Assembly (NCBI RefSeq): GCF_000169095.1
Contig: NZ_AAVU01000035.1
Span: 1-64,000 of the forward strand
Direction: 5' to 3'
DNA length: 64,000 nt
From: Lyngbya sp. PCC 8106
Lineage (GTDB): Bacteria; Cyanobacteriota; Cyanobacteriia; Cyanobacteriales; Microcoleaceae
The notes under the pieces are model-generated. The model worked only from the letters and a program-made list of their open reading frames with translations, was not told where the DNA came from and searched no databases. A program made the position numbers and the translations under genes. Each line of letters starts with the position of its first letter. The stretch's first letter is position 1. This document shows, in pieces, positions 35,443 to 43,619 of this stretch.

Positions 35443-35799
35443 ATGACACAAACCGCTCAGTCTCAAACTCAAGGAATTCAGATGACCGATACTGCGGTCA
35501 AACAAGTTCTCATGCTCCGTGAAAAGCAAGATAAAGATCTTTGCTTGCGCGTCGGTGTCCGTCAGGGAGGATGTTCTGGAATGTCTTATGTGATGGACTT
35601 CTGTGATGTTAGCACTATTCGAGATGATGATGATATCTTTGATTATCAAGGGTTCAAAGTGGTTTGCGATCGCAAGAGCATTCTCTACATCTATGGTTTA
35701 GTGCTTGACTATAGCGAGGCTTTAATTGGTGGAGGATTCCAATTTACTAATCCTAATGCTGCTCAAACTTGTGGCTGTGGAAAATCCTTTACAACTTAG
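35443..35799 (+). CDS. sufA: A-type Fe-S cluster carrier (SufA/IscA/HesB family)
   Basis: The 118-residue protein carries the three conserved cysteines of A-type carriers, Cys44 in RQGGCSGMSY and Cys110/Cys112 in the C-terminal TCGCGKSF. The body DTAVKQVLMLRE, DFCDVSTIRDDD and SILYIYGLVLDYSEALIGGGF matches the family. It receives and passes Fe-S clusters, probably with the Suf machinery that dominates in cyanobacteria; assignment as sufA rather than iscA is by resemblance to the cyanobacterial group. AAGGAG lies 13 bases upstream of the ATG. A TPR-protein gene follows on the same strand. Confidence 0.9.
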   Translation: MTQTAQSQTQGIQMTDTAVKQVLMLREKQDKDLCLRVGVRQGGCSGMSYVMDFCDVSTIRDDDDIFDYQGFKVVCDRKSILYIYGLVLDYSEALIGGGFQFTNPNAAQTCGCGKSFTT

Positions 35800-35889
35800 A
35801 ACGGTTGGAAAATTCCCCAAACCTTCCCAATTGTAAACTTTTGTTTGCAACTTCTAAGAACTGCACAGTTTGAGTGACGATAGGTAATT

Positions 35890-35922
35890 GGCAAGATCAC
35901 ATCAGCCTGATGCTTGCCTTTT
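35890..35922 (+). terminator. Probable terminator after sufA
   Basis: GGCAAG (35890-35895) pairs with CTTGCC (35913-35918), with an inner CATCA/TGATG stem, followed by TTTT. It lies 91 bp after the sufA stop. Confidence 0.55.
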
Positions 35923-36085
35923 GCCTATTGTTGTCTAACTGGGCTGAAATGATTAATGATTATTGTGTGCAAGATTGTTGTATAGCACTACGCAAATTGG
36001 TTAGGACATTTCTAAATTCTGAAACCCTTTCATAGTCTGCTGATCCGGCGTTCCCTGTTCCCTATTCCCTAGCGCGTAGCGCTAT

Positions 36086-36517
36086 ATGTTTGATCTTATG
36101 AAAACTCCTGAAGAACTCTTTAAAGAAGGTTTTGACCGTTATCAAGCTGGGGAAGATCCTCAAACTATTATTCCTATATTTCAGGAAGTTTGTGATCGCG
36201 CTCCCAAAAATAGTAATGCTTTGACCAGTTTAGCTTGGTTATATTTACTCACCAATAAACCCTCATCCGCCTATAAAGCGGCGAAGTCAGCCGTTAAACT
36301 CAATCCCCACGATCCTCAAGCTCGGATTAACTTAGCGGTGGCGATGCTTGATCTCGAGAAAAAAGGCGTTCGTCCTCATATCGAAATTGTACAACAAATG
36401 ATTATGGCGGACTCAGAATGGCTCGATGAAGTGAAGAAAAATTTTGATGACGGTTTGACTCGAAAACCGGAGTGGAAAAGCCTGGTTCGCGTTCAAAAAT
36501 GGTTACTAGAAGTTTAA
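36086..36517 (+). CDS. Small TPR protein
   Basis: The 143-residue protein holds about two tetratricopeptide units (GFDRYQAGEDPQTIIPIFQE; NALTSLAWLYLLTNKPSSAYKAAKSAVKLNPHDPQARINLAVAML). These form a helical protein-binding surface. The partner is unknown; similar small TPR genes lie beside sufA in other cyanobacteria, so an Fe-S link is possible. Start is either 36086 or the in-frame ATG at 36098; no Shine-Dalgarno is seen, and a perfect palindrome AGCGC-GTA-GCGCT ends just before the first ATG. Confidence 0.8.
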   Translation: MFDLMKTPEELFKEGFDRYQAGEDPQTIIPIFQEVCDRAPKNSNALTSLAWLYLLTNKPSSAYKAAKSAVKLNPHDPQARINLAVAMLDLEKKGVRPHIEIVQQMIMADSEWLDEVKKNFDDGLTRKPEWKSLVRVQKWLLEV

Positions 36518-36802
36518 AGATTGCAAGTAAGTATATTTACCTTTTTTCGCGTTGAGGAGTACAATGAATTTTAGGGCGAAATTGATATCAATAGATCAGA
36601 GTTCAAAGCTTGACTGAACTAGGGTTGAAAGATGATTGATGGTTTAAGGATAATGTCGAGTTGTTTAGGTTTTGTAACAATTAATAACATAAATTCACCC
36701 AAAATTCAGTCAACCAATGATAAGATTTGGAAACTTCAGATATTAACAATCTTGATTCACGGTTGACAGTAATTTTAGATAAAGCAAGGAGTTGTGAAAG
36801 CT

Positions 36803-37006
36803 ATGACTATCGATAATCAAGTCCACGTTAAAGCAGAAACCCGTAACCATAAAGGTTTTTTTGTACAGCAAGCCGCTTACCAGCTCAAGAGTATTGATGA
36901 TTCAGGCTGGGCGCTGATTTGTTTAGATGATGCGGTTTGCTACTATGTTGATCCCGATAACTTAGAAGCAGACTCAGACGATGATTCAGAAGAATCTGAG
37001 AGTTAA
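36803..37006 (+). CDS. Small acidic-tailed protein of unknown function
   Basis: From the ATG at 36803 the product has 67 residues, MTIDNQVHVKAETRNHKGFF with the core FVQQAAYQLKSIDDSGWALICLDD and the tail DSDDDSEESES. AAGGAG lies 11 bases upstream; an in-frame GTG at 36794 is only two bases after it and so less likely. The core reads like a small beta-sheet domain. I do not recognise it, but similar short conserved proteins occur in cyanobacteria. It has its own spacer of about 285 bp upstream, where nothing else was recognised. Confidence 0.7.
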   Translation: MTIDNQVHVKAETRNHKGFFVQQAAYQLKSIDDSGWALICLDDAVCYYVDPDNLEADSDDDSEESES

Positions 37007-37168
37007 ATAACATTTCACTGATAAATACTCATTAAAAGAGATTTACTTTTGACATATAGACTGGGTTGGGATAGCTGTACTGAAATCAGGTATGGCTATT
37101 TTTTTGCGAAACCGAAAAGGTGTAACATAGTATTAAGATAGTCAAATTTCAAAATACAGTTTTCCCCA

Positions 37169-37516
37169 GTGCAGAATACTGCTTCTTCCTCCGCTCTGAT
37201 ACCCGTCGCTGAATACTTTAAACTGCTTTCTGAAGTGAGTCGCCTGCAAATCTTAAACTGTTTGAGATCTAGAGCGATGAATGTTACCGAGATTTCCGAA
37301 GCCACGGGTTTAGGACAAGCTAACCTTTCAAAACATCTGAAAATTCTGACTCAAGCGGGGATTTTGTCGCGTCAACCCGTTGGAGTCAGCGTTTACTATG
37401 AAATTAATGATCCCCTCATTTTTGAACTGTGCGAACTGGTTTGCGATCGCTTAAGTGATCGTATCCAACAGCAAGCTAAAGAAATTCAGCAACTCAAAAC
37501 CCTACATTCTAGCTAG
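37169..37516 (+). CDS. ArsR/SmtB-family transcriptional regulator, possibly sulfide/persulfide-sensing
   Basis: The 115-residue protein starts with GTG and has a winged-helix domain (LSEVSRLQILNCLRSRAMNVTEISEATG, then LGQANLSKHLKILTQAGILSRQPVGVSVYYEI). It lacks the CxC metal site of arsenic sensors and the usual alpha-5 zinc site. It has Cys31 in helix 2 and Cys88 and Cys92 near the C-terminus, an arrangement like SqrR/BigR, whose cysteine pair senses persulfides. It is convergent (28-bp gap) with a rhodanese gene, the kind of gene BigR controls. The sulfide role is inference; redox sensing is an alternative. Confidence 0.85.
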   Translation: MQNTASSSALIPVAEYFKLLSEVSRLQILNCLRSRAMNVTEISEATGLGQANLSKHLKILTQAGILSRQPVGVSVYYEINDPLIFELCELVCDRLSDRIQQQAKEIQQLKTLHSS

Positions 37517-37544
37517 CCGCGCGCGATCGCCCGAGTTGATGAAA

Positions 37545-38102
37545 TTAGGATTTGATCTGTTGGTTGTAAGGTAATTTTGCTAATAACAACGCTAAACCAC
37601 AAGTATTCGTAATTCCCGCAAACATTAACCCCGCACCGACAAAACCACTCAACACTAAAAACCCAGGAGAAACAAATGCACCTAATAAGGTTCCCGTCAA
37701 CACCAACGAACCTGCAACAATTTGCACCTGACGCATAAGACTCAGGGGTGCTTTTTTGTTAACTTTTGTTTGATAACCCTCAGCTTTCCAAGCATTGAGT
37801 CCCCCTTCTAAAGTGGCAAGATTTTCAACTTCAAAGCCACTGGCGGCTAACTGTTGAGCGGCTTGAGTCGAACGACGTCCACTCAGACAATAAACCACGA
37901 CCTTTTTACTGTCATTGGGAATTTGACTGGGATCGAATTTGGATAACGGGACTAAAATTGACCCCGCAATATGTTCGCCTGCGTATTCGACAGGTTCACG
38001 CACGTCTACTAACGTTACCGCTTGTTGATCGAGCCACTGCTTAACGATAGCGGCTTCTACCGCTTCGCCTTGATGAATTTTTGTTGTGCTACTGGTCATC
38101 AT
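37545..38102 (-). CDS. Rhodanese-like sulfurtransferase fused to DUF2892 membrane domain
   Basis: From the ATG at 38102 (GGAG eight bases upstream) the protein has about 185 residues. Residues 10-115 are a rhodanese domain: VTLVDVREPVEYAGEHIAGS, and the active loop VVYCLSGRRST with the catalytic Cys. The C-terminal part (VQIVAGSLVLTGTLLGAF, LSGFVGAGLMFAGITNTCGLALLL) is the two-helix DUF2892 domain. The protein is a membrane-anchored cytosolic sulfurtransferase, which moves sulfane sulfur from thiosulfate or persulfide. The in-frame codon at 38129 gives an unlikely extension. Its neighbour is the ArsR-type regulator. Confidence 0.9.
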   Translation of the reverse strand: MMTSSTTKIHQGEAVEAAIVKQWLDQQAVTLVDVREPVEYAGEHIAGSILVPLSKFDPSQIPNDSKKVVVYCLSGRRSTQAAQQLAASGFEVENLATLEGGLNAWKAEGYQTKVNKKAPLSLMRQVQIVAGSLVLTGTLLGAFVSPGFLVLSGFVGAGLMFAGITNTCGLALLLAKLPYNQQIKS

Positions 38103-38149
38103 CTGAAGTTCTCCACGTTGTTTTTTCAAGCCAGATTACAAGTTATTAT

Positions 38150-38180
38150 ATTTTCATATTACCATATAGTAAAATAATGA
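38150..38180. promoter_or_regulatory. AT-rich imperfect palindrome between rhodanese and DUF3122 genes
   Basis: TTATATTTTCATATTACCAT followed by ATAGTAAAATAA forms an imperfect inverted repeat in the 100-bp divergent promoter region. ArsR-family operators are AT-rich palindromes of this type, so the neighbouring regulator might bind here. This is suggestive only. Confidence 0.3.
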
Positions 38181-38202
38181 CACCATTTGCAGGTCAGTTC
38201 CC

Positions 38203-38688
38203 ATGGTCAGAAAACAACAGCTAATTTTCTCGGGCTTTTTAATCTTGATTTTGTTATTAACGCTTAACTTGAGTGACTCTCAATCTGCTGAAGCTGTAAT
38301 CAGACAACAACAAGAAACACCTGAACAGGTTCTTTATCAATCTCGCCATACTTTACGGGATAATACGGGAAACTCCTGGCAAGTTATCCTGTTTAAACGA
38401 GTAAAATCTGGTGAATTGCGTGAGATTAACTTACGTTTAGTAGGGTTTCCGGGTGAGGTTGAATTTGCTCATGTCAAACCTTTGAAAATTAAGGATGCTG
38501 ACAAGATTTTACAGGCGAGTGATGTGTTTACCGAAAAATCTCCGGCTCCAAACGTGGGTCAATATGATTTAAAACCAATTTTATCTCAACTGTCAAGTAA
38601 ACGTTTAATTGAATTGGAATTACCATTAGAAAAAGAGCGAACCATTAAAGTTCCTCCTGCTGTTATTTTAGAATGGCAAAGCATTTAA
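38203..38688 (+). CDS. DUF3122 family exported protein
   Basis: The 161-residue protein has an N-terminal signal sequence or anchor (LIFSGFLILILLLTLNLS, cleavage likely near SQSAEA). A compact domain follows (YQSRHTLRDNTGNSWQVILFKR, REINLRLVGFPGEVEFAHVKPL, VPPAVILEW). It resembles DUF3122, a family of cyanobacterial proteins with no known function. It is divergent from the rhodanese gene and ends at a strong convergent terminator. Confidence 0.8.
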   Translation: MVRKQQLIFSGFLILILLLTLNLSDSQSAEAVIRQQQETPEQVLYQSRHTLRDNTGNSWQVILFKRVKSGELREINLRLVGFPGEVEFAHVKPLKIKDADKILQASDVFTEKSPAPNVGQYDLKPILSQLSSKRLIELELPLEKERTIKVPPAVILEWQSI

Positions 38689-38733
38689 CAGCTCATCTGG
38701 CAAAGAGGCAAAACTGTAAACTCTAACCTGTAA

Positions 38734-38765
38734 AAGATGGGTTAAAAATTGCGCTAACCCATCTT
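38734..38765. terminator. Bidirectional hairpin terminator (11-bp stem)
   Basis: AAGATGGGTTA (38734-38744) pairs perfectly with TAACCCATCTT (38755-38765). It lies between convergent genes. The inner nine bases of the stem are identical to the terminator at 54816-54842. Only a weak T-run follows. Confidence 0.75.
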
Positions 38766-38833
38766 ATAAATTAGTTTTTGGGGCGTACTCAGAAACAAGA
38801 TTGCTAAACTCGCCCCTTCTTTGCTGATGCTAA

Positions 38834-41470
38834 CTAACTTTTGCCATTAGATTTCGCTTTAGAATTCGCCTGAGTTTTGGCTTCTAGACTTTCTAAGCGA
38901 CTCTTTAATTCTTGATTGTCTTTTTTAACCTTATCGAGTTCTTGACGCAGTTGTTTGAGTGCTTGATCAGAACCGACATTTTTCTGCACCTTTTGAACCG
39001 CTTCTTCTGCTTTCCGGCGAACTCGTCCATCAAGGGTTTGATCGGCTAAATCATTTAAAACTGCAATCGCTTTTGGCGTTTCCATCTGTTGTAAGGCGAC
39101 AACAACCGCAACTTGAGTCAGGAAAAAATCTTCTTTTGAGAGTTCTTCCAATCGCTGTAAAATGCGTTCAAGGTTAATGTTGTTTTGACCGGATGAAATC
39201 GTCCCTAAAGCTCGAATAGCAGCCAAACGTAAGGCTTGATGAACCGTAGGATCAGTATATTTTAAGATTAAATTCAGAGCAGGTTCTGAGGTTTTCATCC
39301 GACTTAAACCGGAAATCGCTGCTGAACGTAATACCTCATTCCACCCTTCTCGTTCTTGCAATACCGATTCTAACAGTTTGATTCCCCCTTCTTCGGTGAG
39401 TGTTTCATCAGGATTTCCAGCTACCATTTCACCAATAGCGGCAATGGCTGAAGCTTCAACGTAGTAACTCGCATCTCCGTTGTCAACGATGGATTTTACC
39501 GCTTGATAGCTGGCGGGTATTTTGATTTTAGCTAAGGCGTTAACAACCGCCCGACGCACTCTCGGTTCAGAATCTTCTAAGCCAACAATTAACCCCGCAA
39601 AGGATTGATCCAGTTTAATTTTATTGAGTTGTTTGGCGACTTCAACCCGTACCCCCCAAAAAGGTTCGTCTTTGATGGCTTTGGAGAGGGCTTTTACAAC
39701 TTCTAATCCCCCTTTTCTCGCTAATGATTCCGCCGCAAAAATACGAGAAATCGGATCAGGATCAAATTGTAATTGGGCTTTGAGTTCAGCAACAGGATAT
39801 TCTAAACTCACCGTTTTTAGAGTATTATTTCCCGCATCAAAACTAATGAATTTTGGTTTTTCAGTTAGGGGAAAATAGAAGCTTTGTTCGGCTTCATGGA
39901 TACGAACTGTAAAGATCTGAAACTGCGGTGCAGGTTGATCTGGAGATTTAGATAAATAGCCGAATGCTATCGGAATTTTTAAGTCAAATAAATTGCGTTC
40001 ACTGACTTTTTCACTGTTTTTAGCTTGCTTTTGCTTAACGGTAATTTTAGCCAGTTTATTTTCGCCATCCCAACTATAAGATACTTTATAATCTGGATGA
40101 CCACCCCGATATACATATTGATCAAATAAAAACAGTAAATTCCGTCCAGTCGATTGGAGAATAGCTCGCAGTATATCAACGGTTTCTACCGTTTTGTGAG
40201 CATTATTCTGAACAAAGGTATGAATCGCTTTGGTAAACAATTCATCGCCGAGTTCAGTGCGAATCATGTGATAAACACAAGCCCCTTTTTCGTACAGATG
40301 ACGATCATAAAGTTCAATGGCTTCTCGATAAATATGAGTGACAATGGGGCGACGATACCGAGAACGATCTTCTGATAAGTAATTCCGGGTTTCATTCAGT
40401 CGATAATAAGCGGCTTCCTCTTTTCCATATTCCTGTTCTGTCCACAAGACTTCTGAATAAGTCGCCATTCCTTCCTTGATCCAAGCATGAGACCAATGTT
40501 CAATGACCACTAAATCACCAAACCATTGATGAGCGAGTTCGTGAGCGACTAAACTTTCCGTATTGCGGTTATCAATTGCTGCTTTTTCATCGAGTAAACA
40601 GCGATCTGTTAACAAAGTTGTTGAGGTGTTTTCCATCCCGCCAAAGATGAAATCATCGACACAAACTTGAGCATATTTCGGATAGGGATAGGTGTAGCCA
40701 AAAGCTTGAGAGAAAAACTCAATCATTTGAGGGGTTTTTCCCATGCTACGACGAGCATCTGCTTCCCGGTTTTTTTCAACGTAATAAATCACAGGAATAT
40801 TATTCCAGTGATCTTGAATTTCCGCAAAATCACCCACCGCTAATGTCATTAAATAGGTGGGATGAACTTGTTTTTGTAACCAATGATAGATGATCTTTTC
40901 ACCCTGAGTTTCACGGCTGAGAAGTTCGCCGTTAGAAATAGCGATAAAAGGCGGAGTTACTTGCACCCGAATTTCTGATGTAGCGAGTTGTCCGGGATAG
41001 TCGAAGCAAGGAAACCAAAAACGGGAGTCTTCGTCTTCGCCTTGCGTCCAAACTTGAGTCGGTTTATGGGGATAATGGGCGTTTGGACTGATAAAATAGA
41101 GTCCCCGCTGAGGTTCATCAACACCGTAGGTGATGGCAATCTTAATGGGTTTGTCCGCTTCTGTCGGCTGATTGAGATAAATCTCAAGTTGTTCACCATC
41201 ATAGTCGAAGGATTGATCAACTTGATCAAGTTTCACCGCCTCAATTTCTAAGTCAACCGCATCGAGCCTCAGTGTTTCAATTCCACTTTGCACGGGTTTT
41301 AAGGTAATGGTACAATCCCCGTGAAAGGATTTGTTGGGAATATCTAACACCAGGTCAAGAAAAATGTGTTCAACTTGTCCAGGGCGGTCAGGGTTGTAGT
41401 GTGGACGAGCGCCAGGTAGCTCAAAGGATTTTTGGCTGTCGGTCTCGGTATCAAAATAAGAGTGCAACAT
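38834..41470 (-). CDS. M1 family metallo-aminopeptidase with C-terminal HEAT repeats
   Basis: The 878-residue protein has the M1 N-terminal beta domain, the exopeptidase motif FGGMENTSTT (about residue 280), the zinc site VAHELAHQWFGD (about 312), and the second zinc Glu in WIKEGMATYSE. The last 300 residues are HEAT-like repeats (EPRVRRAVVNALAKI, VHQALRLAAIRALGTI), ending in a short coiled coil (ALKQLRQELDKVKKDNQELKS). It removes N-terminal residues from peptides in the cytosol. This repeat-bearing form occurs in cyanobacteria. It is intact and monocistronic. Confidence 0.92.
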   Translation of the reverse strand: MLHSYFDTETDSQKSFELPGARPHYNPDRPGQVEHIFLDLVLDIPNKSFHGDCTITLKPVQSGIETLRLDAVDLEIEAVKLDQVDQSFDYDGEQLEIYLNQPTEADKPIKIAITYGVDEPQRGLYFISPNAHYPHKPTQVWTQGEDEDSRFWFPCFDYPGQLATSEIRVQVTPPFIAISNGELLSRETQGEKIIYHWLQKQVHPTYLMTLAVGDFAEIQDHWNNIPVIYYVEKNREADARRSMGKTPQMIEFFSQAFGYTYPYPKYAQVCVDDFIFGGMENTSTTLLTDRCLLDEKAAIDNRNTESLVAHELAHQWFGDLVVIEHWSHAWIKEGMATYSEVLWTEQEYGKEEAAYYRLNETRNYLSEDRSRYRRPIVTHIYREAIELYDRHLYEKGACVYHMIRTELGDELFTKAIHTFVQNNAHKTVETVDILRAILQSTGRNLLFLFDQYVYRGGHPDYKVSYSWDGENKLAKITVKQKQAKNSEKVSERNLFDLKIPIAFGYLSKSPDQPAPQFQIFTVRIHEAEQSFYFPLTEKPKFISFDAGNNTLKTVSLEYPVAELKAQLQFDPDPISRIFAAESLARKGGLEVVKALSKAIKDEPFWGVRVEVAKQLNKIKLDQSFAGLIVGLEDSEPRVRRAVVNALAKIKIPASYQAVKSIVDNGDASYYVEASAIAAIGEMVAGNPDETLTEEGGIKLLESVLQEREGWNEVLRSAAISGLSRMKTSEPALNLILKYTDPTVHQALRLAAIRALGTISSGQNNINLERILQRLEELSKEDFFLTQVAVVVALQQMETPKAIAVLNDLADQTLDGRVRRKAEEAVQKVQKNVGSDQALKQLRQELDKVKKDNQELKSRLESLEAKTQANSKAKSNGKS

Positions 41471-42023
41471 TTAGTAACTCTGAAGCTACAGTAAAAAAAC
41501 AAACAAAACACCTATGTTTGTTGCTCTATTATAGATGAAATATTGCAGTTTATGTTTTAATTTGTTGTTGCCATCTGAGTCGGTGAACGGTCGGGTCGCT
41601 GCTGGTGATTTTAGCCTGGATGATCACCGGAGATCTCTTTGAGATTGATGGGGTCTGAACTCTATACCGTTTTGAGGATTTGATCCTATTTTTGTCAAGA
41701 TCGAAAAACCCAGGTTTAAATGATTTGAGGTTGATTTATTGGAAAAAAAGAAAGAGAAAATGAGCTATTTTTTATTCTGATCAAAAGAAAATCTAGGGAC
41801 GGGAAACAAATTTGATCGGATTCTCTGATTTTTTTAAAGGTTCTAAAAACTTATGGTTTTCCACAGTCAAGGTCGATTTCGATAAAATTTAGACCCAAAA
41901 AACTTGACAAAAAAGTTATTTTATAGTAAAAAAATGTCAACAATATTTGATAATTAGGTTGCAACTAAGCCAAACCCCGCTTAAAATTTAAACTTTAAAA
42001 GCTCAAATCAAGGTTCACAAAGG
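41471..42023. other. Intergenic region between the aminopeptidase and the aminotransferase
   Basis: About 550 bp between divergent genes hold no gene that I can support. A TTGACA box (about 41904) and AT-rich tracts precede the aminotransferase. No repeats or RNA folds were recognised. Confidence 0.45.
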
Positions 42024-43190
42024 ATGAAGCTGGCAGCACGAGTCGAGCAGGTTACACCGTCCCTGACGTTAGCAATCTCAGCCAAAGCTAAAGCGATGAA
42101 GGCTGAGGGAATAGATGTCCTCAATTTTAGTGTGGGAGAACCTGACTTCGACACACCTAAACACATTGTCGCTGCGGCTAAGGAGGCGTTAGACGAGGGC
42201 AAAACCCGTTATGGGCCAGCAGCCGGGGAACAGAAGCTAAGACAGTTAATCGCAAAATCCCTCAGCCAACAGACAAGCCTATCCTATCAAGCCGAGAACA
42301 TCATTGTCACCAATGGCGGTAAACAGTCGCTGTACAACCTGATGATGGCGACGATAGAAGCCGGAGATGAGGTGATTATTCCGGCGCCGTATTGGGTGAG
42401 CTATCCTGAAATGGTGAAACTCGCAGAAGGAAATCCTGTCATTGTTCCGACTTATGGAGATACCGGATACAAAATTACCCCCGAACTTTTGCGTCAGTCA
42501 ATTACCTCAAAAACGAAACTATTTATCCTGAATTCTCCTTCTAATCCGACGGGAATGGTGTATTCTCCCGATGAAATTCGAGCCTTAGCAAAAGTTATTG
42601 TCGAAGCAGGAATTTATGTGGTAGCCGATGAGATTTATTGTAAAATAATCTACGATGATGCTAAACATCTGAGTATTGCTGCCGCTCATCCTGAGAGTTA
42701 TAAATACACTTTTATTAGTAGTGGTTTTGCCAAAGCTTACGCAATGACGGGGTGGAGATTAGGATATTTAGCGGGCGATACCCAAGTCATTAAAAGCTTA
42801 ACTCGCATTCAAGGTCATAGCACTTCCAATGTGTGTACATTTGCTCAATATGGGGCTATAGCTGCTTTAGAAAATTCCCAAGAATGCGTTGAAGAAATGC
42901 GATTAGCTTTTGCAAAACGGCGAGAAGTTATGTATGAAATGCTCAGTAATATTTCAGGAATTAGCTGTATTAAACCCGATGGTGCATTTTATATGTATGT
43001 GAATATTGGCAAGTTAGGCATCACTTCAGTTGATTTTTGTAATGCCTTATTAGAAGATAAACAGATTGCAGGTGTTCCGGGAATTGCTTTTGGAAATGAT
43101 GATCATATTCGCTTATCTTATGCGACTGATTTAGGAACGATTGAGACGGGAATGAAACGCTTAGAAGAATTTGTGCGTTCACATCTTTAA
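42024..43190 (+). CDS. aspC: Pyridoxal-phosphate aspartate (or prephenate-type) aminotransferase, class I
   Basis: The 388-residue enzyme belongs to the fold-I class I aminotransferases. Visible are NFSVGEPDFDTP at the N-terminus, TNGGKQSLYNL at the cofactor phosphate site, NSPSNPTGMVYS, ADEIYCKIIYD, and the Schiff-base Lys in SSGFAKAYAMTGWRLGY. The overall pattern is that of aspartate transaminases of the bacterial Ib group, which make aspartate/oxaloacetate and often also arogenate. It is cytosolic. AAAGG lies close before the ATG. Confidence 0.9.
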   Translation: MKLAARVEQVTPSLTLAISAKAKAMKAEGIDVLNFSVGEPDFDTPKHIVAAAKEALDEGKTRYGPAAGEQKLRQLIAKSLSQQTSLSYQAENIIVTNGGKQSLYNLMMATIEAGDEVIIPAPYWVSYPEMVKLAEGNPVIVPTYGDTGYKITPELLRQSITSKTKLFILNSPSNPTGMVYSPDEIRALAKVIVEAGIYVVADEIYCKIIYDDAKHLSIAAAHPESYKYTFISSGFAKAYAMTGWRLGYLAGDTQVIKSLTRIQGHSTSNVCTFAQYGAIAALENSQECVEEMRLAFAKRREVMYEMLSNISGISCIKPDGAFYMYVNIGKLGITSVDFCNALLEDKQIAGVPGIAFGNDDHIRLSYATDLGTIETGMKRLEEFVRSHL

Positions 43191-43211
43191 GAAATAGGAA
43201 ATAGGGAATAG

Positions 43212-43251
43212 GCAAAAGGCACTCATGCAAAAGGCACTCATGCAAAAGGCA
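43212..43251. repeat. 15-bp tandem repeat
   Basis: GCAAAAGGCACTCAT occurs twice in tandem (43212-43226, 43227-43241) with a third partial copy. It is in the spacer between convergent genes, next to other low-complexity sequence (CCCCGTTCCCCGTTCC). Confidence 0.85.
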
Positions 43252-43310
43252 ACAGAGAAGATTCATAATTCATAACTGTTCCCCGTTCCCCGTTCCCTGT
43301 TCCCTCTTTC

Positions 43311-43604
43311 CTAACGCGAAATCTCAAAATCCTGTAAACCTTTGGGAGACTCCTGATGAACAGACACCTGTTGAACAACAGCCGCAGGTGGGCCTTGATG
43401 ACACCATTCGATCATTGATTTTACATCAGGTTGTGAGCCTTCCAATACCGCTTCGACGCGACCATCTGACAAATTCCTCACCCAACCGTTAACGTTGCGT
43501 TGTATCGCCGCTTCACGAGTCGAAAACCGAAAGCCGACCCCTTGGACTCGTCCCGAGATGATCAGGCGAACACGTTGAGTTGATGAGGGTGATGAGTTTG
43601 GCAT
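43311..43604 (-). CDS. acyP: Acylphosphatase
   Basis: The enzyme hydrolyses carboxyl-phosphate bonds such as acetyl phosphate. The product (97 residues from the ATG at 43604) has the signature VRLIISGRVQGVGFRFSTRE with the catalytic Arg, and NVNGWVRNLSDGRVEAVLEG with the catalytic Asn. An in-frame TTG at 43619 directly abuts the stop codon of the helicase gene, so translation may be coupled even if ATG is used. Its place at the end of the helicase operon may be chance; the protein is a common housekeeping enzyme. Confidence 0.92.
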   Translation of the reverse strand: MPNSSPSSTQRVRLIISGRVQGVGFRFSTREAAIQRNVNGWVRNLSDGRVEAVLEGSQPDVKSMIEWCHQGPPAAVVQQVSVHQESPKGLQDFEISR

Positions 43605-43619
43605 TAATGATATAATCAA

